Made by a program: the position numbers and the translations under genes. A stretch of 64,000 nt of DNA. It comes from Butyrivibrio sp. VCB2006 (lineage in GTDB: Bacteria > Bacillota > Clostridia > Lachnospirales > Lachnospiraceae). The notes beneath the pieces are model-generated. The model was not told where the DNA came from and did not search any database. It saw only the letters and a program-made list of their open reading frames with translations. The stretch lies in the NCBI RefSeq assembly GCF_000420945.1, contig NZ_ATVX01000006.1, positions 124,001 through 188,000 of the forward strand, given 5' to 3'. Below are positions 18,463-25,574 of the stretch, in pieces; positions within the stretch are counted from its first letter, which is position 1, and the number at the start of each line of letters is the position of its first letter.

Positions 18463-18514
18463 GAACATATTTTCCGAACAAACATTTGCTTAATTCTTAT
18501 AATGATGATATACT
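18463..18514 (+). promoter_or_regulatory. lexA promoter with degenerate LexA boxes
   Basis: TTGCTT (18486-18491), 17 bp, TATACT (18509-18514). Two further GAAC half-boxes, GAAC-ATAT-TTTC (18463-18474) and GAAC-AAAC-ATTT (18476-18487), each one mismatch from the core, overlap or precede the -35, suggesting autoregulation. Confidence 0.7.
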
Positions 18515-18571
18515 ATAGACATGCTAATAAGCTTGACTAAGCTATTTTGAAATAACACTTAGGAGGTCAAT

Positions 18572-19189
18572 ATGGAAAAAGGTAATATATCCAAGAAGCA
18601 ACAGGAGATCCTTGACTATATCAAGGAGCAGACCCTTCAGAGAGGATTTCCTCCTGCTGTAAGAGATATTTGCAAGGCTGTTAATTTGAAATCCACATCC
18701 TCTGTGCACTCTCACTTGGAAACATTGGAGAAGAACGGATATATCAGACGCGATCCTACTAAGCCTCGTGCTATAGAAATTTGTGATGACGGTTTTAATA
18801 TGGTCAGAACTGAAATCGTAAGTATTCCTGTTGTCGGCCAGGTTGCAGCCGGAATGCCGATTCTTGCTGAGGAGAATATTGATTCATACATCCCTATTCC
18901 TGCCAGCATGTGTCCAAAGGGAGCTGATGCCTTTATTCTCAAGGTAAAGGGTGATTCAATGATCAATGCCGGTATTTATAACGGAGATCAGATATTTGTT
19001 CAGCAGTGTAACACGGCTAAGAATGGCGACCAGGTTGTAGCACTTATAGATGATTCTGCTACTGTTAAGACCTTCTACAAGGAAGACGGACATATCAGAC
19101 TTCAGCCTGAAAACGATACTATGGATCCAATCATAGTAGACGACTGTCAGATCCTCGGTAAGGTATTCGGAGTTATGAGATTTTATTAA
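18572..19189 (+). CDS. lexA: SOS repressor LexA, 205 aa
   Basis: Represses DNA-damage genes and cleaves itself when RecA filaments form. The winged-helix DNA-binding domain spans about 1-70. The self-cleavage site is A93-G94 in VAAGMP. The catalytic pair is Ser129 in GDSM and Lys166 in ATVKTF. TTAGGAGGTC precedes the ATG. Multiple LexA boxes in the divergent promoter support autoregulation and control of the YneA-like gene. Confidence 0.97.
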   Translation: MEKGNISKKQQEILDYIKEQTLQRGFPPAVRDICKAVNLKSTSSVHSHLETLEKNGYIRRDPTKPRAIEICDDGFNMVRTEIVSIPVVGQVAAGMPILAEENIDSYIPIPASMCPKGADAFILKVKGDSMINAGIYNGDQIFVQQCNTAKNGDQVVALIDDSATVKTFYKEDGHIRLQPENDTMDPIIVDDCQILGKVFGVMRFY

Positions 19190-19238
19190 TTTATGAATTA
19201 ATTTCTATCTTATAACCTTTATATTTTTGCAAAAATTA

Positions 19239-19274
19239 AAGCAACCGATTTATTTGTTCCTAAATCGGTTGCTT
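19239..19274. terminator. Bidirectional terminator between lexA and rsfS
   Basis: Perfect 14-bp stem AAGCAACCGATTTA (19239-19252) with TAAATCGGTTGCTT (19261-19274), 8-nt loop, T-rich flanks on both strands. Confidence 0.85.
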
Positions 19275-19304
19275 ATTATTATGCTTTATTACAAGATCTG
19301 AAAG

Positions 19305-19667
19305 TTAAGTTAAATCTTCTTTTGATATACTCTTTCCATCTCTCCAGATTCTCTCAAGATCATAGAATAATCTATTCTCATTATCAAATACATGAACGAT
19401 AATATCACCAAAATCAAGGAGAATCCAGTTTCCTGTGTCGTAGCCTTCAACATTTTTGGTCAGGTGGCCTGCTCTTCCGAGAACTTCCTGAACATTATCA
19501 GCCATAGCCTGAACCTGATTGATGTTTGTTCCACCTGCAATAATAAAGTAGTCTGCAAGAGTAGAAATCTCACTGATATCAATAACTCTTACATTCTCTC
19601 CCTTTCTATCCTCAAGAGCATCTACAGCCATAAGGGCCATTTTCTTAGAAACACTAATATCTGCCAT
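19305..19667 (-). CDS. rsfS: Ribosomal silencing factor RsfS, about 120 aa
   Basis: Binds L14 and blocks joining of the 30S and 50S subunits in slow growth. Family hallmarks include the central IISEI-like region, here DISEISTLADYFIIA, and the C-terminal YDLERIW. The frame opens at GTG 19673, but AAGGAAGG overlaps it; the ATG at 19667 is better spaced. It is last in a co-directional run behind yqeK and nadD, the usual Firmicute order nadD-yqeK-rsfS. Confidence 0.93.
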   Translation of the reverse strand: MADISVSKKMALMAVDALEDRKGENVRVIDISEISTLADYFIIAGGTNINQVQAMADNVQEVLGRAGHLTKNVEGYDTGNWILLDFGDIIVHVFDNENRLFYDLERIWRDGKSISKEDLT

Positions 19668-19678
19668 TTGCACCTTCC

Positions 19679-20260
19679 TTATGTGTAAAACTTTTTGTAG
19701 TATTCGTAAGCATCCATTGTAGCTTCATCGCATTCTTTTCCGATTGTCTTAAGATAAATGACTGAATCATGAAGAATATGCGCAAGACATTTATCGATAT
19801 CAGTAAATGCCTCTTTCCTAATTACATCCATACCCTCAAGAGGTTTCCTATTAGGTTCAATGAAATCAGCTATGTATACAATTTTCTCTAAAAGAGACAT
19901 ATCTTCTCTGCCAGTAGTATGCCATCTGATAGCATTTAAAACTTCAGTATCATAAATATCATACTTAGTTCTTGCGAGATACATACCTACTTTGGCATGT
20001 AAAAGAGAATGATTTCTTCTCTCTACATCTGAAATATCAATCTTATTCTTTTCACAGACCTTGATCTGTTCATCATGGCTCATACACTTTGCACAGTCAT
20101 GAAGCATACCGGCAATAAGTGCCTTCTCAACATCAGCACCATGAACAAAGGCCATATTCGCAGCTGTGTAAGCAACTCCAAGAGTATGGTCAAAACGATC
20201 AGGCTTGAGTTCTTTTTGTAGTTCCTTGCGAAGTTTCTGTGAGATTTCGATTGTTCTCAT
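19679..20260 (-). CDS. yqeK: HD-domain hydrolase YqeK, 193 aa
   Basis: Predicted symmetrical diadenosine tetraphosphatase. HD-motif residues are visible: H25 in FDHTLG, the HDCAK pair near residue 54, and an IRWHTTG block near 110 followed by IADFIEPNR. AAGGGG lies upstream of the ATG. The start overlaps the nadD stop by 4 bp. Confidence 0.92.
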   Translation of the reverse strand: MRTIEISQKLRKELQKELKPDRFDHTLGVAYTAANMAFVHGADVEKALIAGMLHDCAKCMSHDEQIKVCEKNKIDISDVERRNHSLLHAKVGMYLARTKYDIYDTEVLNAIRWHTTGREDMSLLEKIVYIADFIEPNRKPLEGMDVIRKEAFTDIDKCLAHILHDSVIYLKTIGKECDEATMDAYEYYKKFYT

Positions 20261-20865
20261 TTATATAACCCCTTAATACAAATATACTCGATAACTCCGT
20301 CTGGAAGCATATATCTTACGCTTCTGCCAATTTTGATTCTCTGTCTTATATCCGTAGCTGAAATATCGATTCTATTGAAGGTAAGAAACCTTATATCTGC
20401 ATTGCAAAAATTCTTAAGTTCGCGTCGCTTCTTATCAAGCTTAGCTATATCGTCATCCTCACGTATAGCAGCAAGAATAGTTACGGACTGCAAAAGATCT
20501 TTGGCTCTGTACCATGAATCAATACCAATTACAGAATCTGCACCCAGAATAAGATAAAGCTCATCTCCCGGATACATTCTCTTGAGATCCTCGATTGTAT
20601 CGATTGTATAACTGCCCTCAGGTTTATCAATTTCAAGACGAGAGCATGTAAAATAGGGATTATCATTAATTGCCAGTTTAACCATCTGATATCGGTCCTC
20701 TGTACCTGATATCTCCTTACGGTTTGGCATATGCGCAAGATTATTGGGGATGTAGATTACTCTATCAAGCCCAAATTGCTCTCTTGCAGACTCACCTAGT
20801 AACAGGTGAGCGTTATGAATAGGGTCAAATGTTCCTCCAAGTATACCAATCTTTCTGCATTCCAT
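20257..20865 (-). CDS. nadD: Nicotinate-nucleotide adenylyltransferase NadD, 202 aa
   Basis: Adenylates nicotinic acid mononucleotide in NAD synthesis. The nucleotidyltransferase motif GGTFDPIHNAH is at residues 10-20, and the C-terminal signature ISATDIRQRI (SxTxIR type) is near 167-176. GGAGG precedes the ATG by 6 nt. It overlaps yqeK by 4 bp. Confidence 0.95.
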   Translation of the reverse strand: MECRKIGILGGTFDPIHNAHLLLGESAREQFGLDRVIYIPNNLAHMPNRKEISGTEDRYQMVKLAINDNPYFTCSRLEIDKPEGSYTIDTIEDLKRMYPGDELYLILGADSVIGIDSWYRAKDLLQSVTILAAIREDDDIAKLDKKRRELKNFCNADIRFLTFNRIDISATDIRQRIKIGRSVRYMLPDGVIEYICIKGLYK

Positions 20866-20904
20866 ATCGAGCCTCCTAATGGTATAAACATGTCAACAGT
20901 TCAT

Positions 20905-21216
20905 TTAAGCCTTTTTGATTGCCTTAGGTAATATAATTTTAGGTTCATCCTTGAAAGGCTTGTATAATACAAACTTTCTTCCTATAACCTGCACAAGTTC
21001 TGAACGTGTACGTTCAGAAACAGTTACAGCAACTTCCTTAACATCTTCAAGACAGTTCTTGAGAACTGTAATCTTGACAAGTTCATGTGTATTAAAGGTT
21101 TCTGCAATAGCATTTGTTATTTCAGGACTAACACTTGACTTACCAATCTGAAATACCGGCTCCATGTCAGCAGCCAGACTCTTTAAATATGCTCTTTGCT
21201 TACTTGTTAAGTTCAT
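20905..21216 (-). CDS. yhbY: YhbY-family RNA-binding protein (CRM domain), 103 aa
   Basis: Small KH-like CRM-domain protein associated with the 50S precursor. Begins MNLTSKQRAYLKS and has the GKSSVSPE element in the position of the family's GKxG loop. It overlaps the obg stop by 4 bp and is followed by nadD after 39 bp, a common ribosome-assembly gene order. Confidence 0.92.
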   Translation of the reverse strand: MNLTSKQRAYLKSLAADMEPVFQIGKSSVSPEITNAIAETFNTHELVKITVLKNCLEDVKEVAVTVSERTRSELVQVIGRKFVLYKPFKDEPKIILPKAIKKA

Positions 21217-22556
21217 TCTTCTTCATCCTCTTCGTAATCGCCGGGTACTGTATCGGCATTTCTATAATACTCAAAACTAAAGCCATACATACGTACAGTA
21301 TCGCCTTCCTGAATATGTAACTTCTCAAGCTCATCCAAAATACCATTATCTGCCATGAACTTCTGGAAGAAAGCAAATCCTTTTTCAGATTCAAGGTTGG
21401 TATAACCAAGCATCTTCTCAATCTTAGGACCTTCTACTACATATTCCTTGGCATCTGAATCATATTCTACTGTGTAAGCTTCATCCATAGTTTGAACCAT
21501 TGTCTCAGGGAAGAATTCCTGCTCAAAGACAACAGGTTTTTCATTGATTTCTGAAAGTACCTTACTAATATAGTATAACAGTTCCTGAATACCTTGACCA
21601 GTCAGGGTAGATGTTGCGAACACCTTAACCCCAAGAGGCTCATACTTTTCTCTGATCTTGGCAATTATCTCTGCCTGCTCACCTTCAGGAAGCATATCAA
21701 TCTTATTAGCTGCAATAACCTGTGGTTTCTTGGTTATATCAGCATTATAGTTCTTGAGCTCATTATTGATGGCTTCAATATCTTCAAAAGGATCACGTCC
21801 TTCTGTAGAAGCAGCATCAACAACATGAATCATAACACGTGTTCTTTCAATGTGTCTTAAGAATTCATGTCCAAGGCCTGCACCATCAGATGCTCCCTCA
21901 ATAAGTCCGGGGATATCTGCAACTACAAAGCCTCTGGCATCATTAAGATCCACAACGCCAAGCATAGGTGATAATGTAGTGAAATGATAATTAGCGATCT
22001 TAGGCTTAGCGTTAGATACCTTAGAAAGGAATGTAGACTTTCCTACATTAGGGAATCCTACAAGCCCAACATCTGCGATGACTTTAAGTTCCAAAAGAAC
22101 TTCCAACTCTATAGCAGGCTGACCAGGCTGGGCATATTTAGGTGCCTGCATTGTTGATGTAGCATAATGCATATTACCGTTACCGCCACGTCCGCCTTTT
22201 AATATAACAGCTTCCCTGTTATCGCCACTCATATCTGCAATAACTTTTCCGCTGGCTGCTTCCTTAATTACTGTTCCTTCCGGAACCTTTATGATAAGGT
22301 CAGATCCATTTTTGCCATGGCAACGTCTCTTATTACCATCCTGACCGTTTTCTGCTTTATATTTACCGCCATAATGAAAGTCGGAAAGAGTATTAATTCC
22401 CTCATCAACTTTAAAAATGACGTCTCCGCCTTTACCGCCGTCGCCGCCATCTGGGCCACCGTTATTTACAAACTTCTCTCTTCTAAAGGAAATATGGCCA
22501 TCGCCACCTTTTCCACTCTGTATAAAGATTTTCGCTTTATCTACGAATACAGGCAT
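21213..22556 (-). CDS. obg: GTPase Obg/CgtA, 447 aa
   Basis: Essential GTPase for late 50S assembly and stress signalling. The glycine-rich Obg domain (1-158) contains GKGGDGHISFRREKF. The GTPase domain (about 159-330) has G1 GFPNVGKST, G3 DIPGLIEGA and G4 NKID. The C-terminal OCT domain (about 345-430) is followed by an acidic DYEEDEEE tail. AAGGAG stands 4 nt before the ATG. A terminator separates it from rpmA. Confidence 0.97.
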   Translation of the reverse strand: MPVFVDKAKIFIQSGKGGDGHISFRREKFVNNGGPDGGDGGKGGDVIFKVDEGINTLSDFHYGGKYKAENGQDGNKRRCHGKNGSDLIIKVPEGTVIKEAASGKVIADMSGDNREAVILKGGRGGNGNMHYATSTMQAPKYAQPGQPAIELEVLLELKVIADVGLVGFPNVGKSTFLSKVSNAKPKIANYHFTTLSPMLGVVDLNDARGFVVADIPGLIEGASDGAGLGHEFLRHIERTRVMIHVVDAASTEGRDPFEDIEAINNELKNYNADITKKPQVIAANKIDMLPEGEQAEIIAKIREKYEPLGVKVFATSTLTGQGIQELLYYISKVLSEINEKPVVFEQEFFPETMVQTMDEAYTVEYDSDAKEYVVEGPKIEKMLGYTNLESEKGFAFFQKFMADNGILDELEKLHIQEGDTVRMYGFSFEYYRNADTVPGDYEEDEEE

Positions 22557-22587
22557 ATTACTCCTTTTTTAACATCTGCTAAAGTTT

Positions 22588-22621
22588 GAAAAAGGGCTTC
22601 AAACGCAATTGTTTGAAGCCC
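22588..22621 (-). terminator. Terminator between rpmA and obg
   Basis: Perfect 11-bp stem GGGCTTCAAAC (22594-22604) with GTTTGAAGCCC (22611-22621). Read on the minus strand it is followed by TTTTTC, ending the rplU-prp-rpmA transcript. Confidence 0.85.
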
Positions 22622-22638
22622 GATTTGACATAAAATAA

Positions 22639-22926
22639 TTACTTATTCTCTACAGGATGAACGCTAGCCTGCTTTTTATCTCTGCCCTTGCGCTCAAATC
22701 TAAGAACACCATCAACAAGTGCAAATAATGTATCATCGCTACCGATGCCTACGTTTACACCAGGATGAATGTGTGTTCCACGCTGTCTGTATAAAATATT
22801 ACCGGCCTTTACGAATTGTCCGTCAGCTCTTTTTGCTCCGAGTCTCTTGGATTCAGAATCTCTACCATTCTTTGTTGATCCAACACCCTTCTTATGAGCA
22901 AAAAATTGAAGGTTCATATTCATCAT
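22639..22926 (-). CDS. rpmA: Ribosomal protein L27 with a Prp-cleavable N-terminus, 95 aa
   Basis: Large-subunit protein near the peptidyl-transferase centre. It carries the Firmicute N-terminal extension MMNMNLQFF before AHKKG; cleavage between F9 and A10 by the Prp protease is required in Staphylococcus aureus and is expected here. The ribosome binding site GGAGGG is formed by the last codons of prp, so the two genes are tightly coupled. Confidence 0.97.
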   Translation of the reverse strand: MMNMNLQFFAHKKGVGSTKNGRDSESKRLGAKRADGQFVKAGNILYRQRGTHIHPGVNVGIGSDDTLFALVDGVLRFERKGRDKKQASVHPVENK

Positions 22927-22929
22927 GAC

Positions 22930-23259
22930 TTATTCCCTCCTAAATTTAATGTTCAAAAATTTCTTACCATACTGTCTGAATATACTATCTACACCTAATT
23001 CAAATGATCTAAGGAGCAAATCTGCATCATGAGATGGAACTGTCTCAAATCTTAATCTGATAAGGCCAATCTCCTCGTCCTGCTCAATATCAAACTTATC
23101 ATCAGTCAAATTCTCAACCGAATTAGCAAGATTGATAGTTAAAACAGAAACTGCGGCACATACAATATCTTCACCATATTCAGCAAAACCTGCATGTCCC
23201 TTGCATTCAATGCATTTGTAGGCATCATCAGATGTCTTTGTAATAGTTATAGTAGTCAT
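22930..23259 (-). CDS. prp: Ribosomal-processing cysteine protease Prp, 109 aa
   Basis: Removes the L27 N-terminal extension. Catalytic residues H22 (KGHAGFA) and C34 (DIVCAAVS) fall at the same positions reported for the S. aureus enzyme. It is encoded between rplU and rpmA as usual. The upstream ribosome binding site is weak (GTCGGAATAGT before the ATG). Confidence 0.95.
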   Translation of the reverse strand: MTTITITKTSDDAYKCIECKGHAGFAEYGEDIVCAAVSVLTINLANSVENLTDDKFDIEQDEEIGLIRLRFETVPSHDADLLLRSFELGVDSIFRQYGKKFLNIKFRRE

Positions 23260-23282
23260 ACTATTCCGACTTTGTTAAATAA

Positions 23283-23591
23283 TTACAGTGTGATCTTGTC
23301 AATCTTAACAAGTGTGAAAGGCTGTCTGTGGCCATTCTTTTTGTGATAGCCAGTCTTTCTCTTGTACTTGTAAACAACAACTTTTTTAGCACGGCCCTGC
23401 TCTACAACTGTAGCGCTAACCTTTGCTGAGCTAACATCGCCAGCAACCTTAAGTGCCTTTCCGTCGTTTACTGCGATAACATTATCAAATGTTACTTCTT
23501 TTCCAGACTCGACATCGAGCTTCTCTACTCTGATCTCGTCGCCCTCGGAAACTTTGTACTGCTTACCACCAGTTACAATAATTGCGTACAT
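23283..23591 (-). CDS. rplU: Ribosomal protein L21, 102 aa
   Basis: Large-subunit protein. MYAIIVTGGKQYKVSEGD is the family start, and a Lys-rich GYHKKNGHRQP segment lies near the C-terminus. AAGGAGGT precedes the ATG. It heads the rplU-prp-rpmA operon and has its own promoter and structured leader. Confidence 0.97.
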   Translation of the reverse strand: MYAIIVTGGKQYKVSEGDEIRVEKLDVESGKEVTFDNVIAVNDGKALKVAGDVSSAKVSATVVEQGRAKKVVVYKYKRKTGYHKKNGHRQPFTLVKIDKITL

Positions 23592-23672
23592 AAGTTACCT
23601 CCTTCTTCAAAAAACTCGCTAACTTTGGCGGAGAACGAATCTCACTTAAGCCTAGTTAAGCGGCATACTCTG
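23592..23672 (-). ncRNA. Candidate L21 5' leader RNA
   Basis: The roughly 80-nt leader from the predicted start (about 23668) to the rplU ATG has short hairpins: GAGA-TTCGT-TCTC, and CGCCAA with TTAGCG. It ends with AAGGAGGT. Firmicute rplU genes often have an autoregulatory leader; I infer rather than recognise the exact Rfam type. Confidence 0.4.
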
Positions 23673-23674
23673 AC

Positions 23675-23703
23675 ACTATAACACGCTTAACATCTATTGT
23701 CAA
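23675..23703 (-). promoter_or_regulatory. rplU promoter
   Basis: Minus-strand TTGACA (23703-23698), exactly 17 bp, TATAGT (23680-23675). The -35 sits inside the last codons of the upstream RNase G gene. Confidence 0.85.
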
Positions 23704-24853
23704 CAGTATTTTCTACTTCATGCAAAATTTCTTTTAATGATTTATCGTTTTTGTTCCTTGTAAGCTCCATTATGCCAAGTCCGGTTATATCAATATAATT
23801 GGTATGTACCTGATCCTGCCTGCACAATTTTTTCATATGAGCTATCAGTTTTTCATAATCTTCATCGGATTTCATATTTATAAAATCAATTAAGATCATT
23901 CCTGTCAGATTGCGAAGCCTTATCTGACGCATCAGTTCACCAGCTGCTTCCATATTAACATCAAGAGAAATATTGTTCTTACCTTTAATTGCTTTTCCGG
24001 TGTTTACATCAATGGCGTTAAAACTCTCAACCTGTTCAATGATAATAAATGCACCACTCTTTAGCCAAATTCTGTTTTGCCTAAGTTCATCGATTTTGGA
24101 CTTTATTCCATGGATGCCATTGTCTTCAATTATATTTATAGCAGACTCATCGATACCGGAATTTTTCAAAAATGTCTTTGCCTTATCAATCGCATTTTTT
24201 TCAGCATGATGAAGGCATGTATAAATAGTTCTGGTTCTGCCTTCGGATAATATAGATGAAAGTCTCTGAATGCAATCTTTGATATCATCTGATATTATAC
24301 GGTCATATTCCATAGGATCTATATCAGAAGCATTCGTCCTGACAATGAGCCCGATATCCGTTCCATAAATATTATCTTTATAAGTATCTTTTATAGCCTC
24401 AAAAAGAGGTCTTGTCCTGTCAATAAAGCTTTTTCTTATCTCATCGGATAGTTTGACAGAGGCTCCAACTCCATTTCTTCCCAGGGTTATAACAGAATAC
24501 TTTCCGGATATGGAAATTGCTGTGGAAAGCTTTGCCTTCTTTGTTTTGACCGCTTCCGATTCAAGTTGAACAATTACTTCATCACCATTTTTCAGAGAAC
24601 CGTCTTTATCAATTTCTCTATTTAGAACGCAGGCACCGGATATCTTATTAAAAGGGAGATATCCGATATTTTCGCCGTCATACTTAATAAATGCAGCATT
24701 TAAATTCTTGACAATATGATCTACTTTCCCGACATAAATATTATTAAGCTGGCTATCTCTATCAAAGGATAAAAACTCCATTCTGCCATCAATAAACCCT
24801 GTAACAACAGGAGTTTCTTTGTAATTAGATAGAATTATCTGTCCATCAGGCAT
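23687..24853 (-). CDS. rng: Ribonuclease E/G family protein, 388 aa
   Basis: Endoribonuclease of the RNase G type. An S1-like RNA-binding segment (about 38-120) contains NIYVGKVDHI. The catalytic DNase-I-like domain has the two metal-binding aspartates in AIDVNTG and LIDFINM. At 388 aa it is shorter than E. coli RNase G (489 aa). It stops soon after GLGIMELTR and lacks the CPxC zinc-link; only a final Cys (NRC) remains. It overlaps DUF2344 by 8 bp. This position next to rplU/obg is widely conserved in Clostridia. Confidence 0.9.
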   Translation of the reverse strand: MPDGQIILSNYKETPVVTGFIDGRMEFLSFDRDSQLNNIYVGKVDHIVKNLNAAFIKYDGENIGYLPFNKISGACVLNREIDKDGSLKNGDEVIVQLESEAVKTKKAKLSTAISISGKYSVITLGRNGVGASVKLSDEIRKSFIDRTRPLFEAIKDTYKDNIYGTDIGLIVRTNASDIDPMEYDRIISDDIKDCIQRLSSILSEGRTRTIYTCLHHAEKNAIDKAKTFLKNSGIDESAINIIEDNGIHGIKSKIDELRQNRIWLKSGAFIIIEQVESFNAIDVNTGKAIKGKNNISLDVNMEAAGELMRQIRLRNLTGMILIDFINMKSDEDYEKLIAHMKKLCRQDQVHTNYIDITGLGIMELTRNKNDKSLKEILHEVENTVDNRC

Positions 24854-25574
24854 TTAAATAAAACCTCGTAGAAATATCATTTGTTATAAATGGCTCAACA
24901 TAGGATTCATTAGCATCTTCACAGAGTTTATAAATATCAATTCTGTGAAGATCAAGAGCAGCACTATTAAGTTCCTGCCCCATTGAATTCATGAAGCCGG
25001 TAAATAAAAGTGATGGTTTAAGGGTCGCAAGTGACGACATACTTAAAAGCAGTGTTACAGACTCATCTTCTTTGTCCAAGGAATAGTCAAAGATCATAGG
25101 CTTCATATCAATTTCTTTTTCACCGCTCTTAGTCTTCTTCATAGCAGGTAACTTGTCCTTTGAAAGATACTTTTCAAATTCGCTTACCCAGTCAAAGTCA
25201 GGCTTTAAAGATTCCCTAAACCTAATCTTATACTTAGCCGCATATGCTGCAGTCATGGCTTTTTCATCAGAATCAGACAGTTCCTGAATAGCCGTGATTG
25301 TGATTCCCTCATGCATAACAGAATTAAGACTGTTCATAACATCAGTCACACTAGTCAGCGAATTGACTGTCATATCCATATATTCGCCTTCACTTGTAGC
25401 TCCAACGCTAAGTGGCTGAGCAAAAGAGATTACCTGGTGAGGGCTAAAGCCTTCAGAATACTTTATATCTATCTCTGCTCTTCTAATTGCTTTCTGAAAA
25501 TATCTCATTACATCAAGGTGTCCAATGAACTTAATAGGACCAACCTTTGTAAATTTAAGTCTAAGTTTATGCAT
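24846..25574 (-). CDS. Radical-SAM-linked protein, TIGR03936/DUF2344 family, about 242 aa
   Basis: Conserved partner of the TIGR03960 radical SAM protein, sometimes fused to it in other genomes; function unknown. Features seen are the start MHKLRLKF, FIGHLDVMRYFQKA and a SEGFSPHQ motif (about 45-52). The frame extends to a GTG at 25598, but GGAGGG with 8 nt spacing selects the ATG at 25574. It overlaps the radical SAM gene and rng at either end. Confidence 0.9.
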   Translation of the reverse strand: MHKLRLKFTKVGPIKFIGHLDVMRYFQKAIRRAEIDIKYSEGFSPHQVISFAQPLSVGATSEGEYMDMTVNSLTSVTDVMNSLNSVMHEGITITAIQELSDSDEKAMTAAYAAKYKIRFRESLKPDFDWVSEFEKYLSKDKLPAMKKTKSGEKEIDMKPMIFDYSLDKEDESVTLLLSMSSLATLKPSLLFTGFMNSMGQELNSAALDLHRIDIYKLCEDANESYVEPFITNDISTRFYLNA

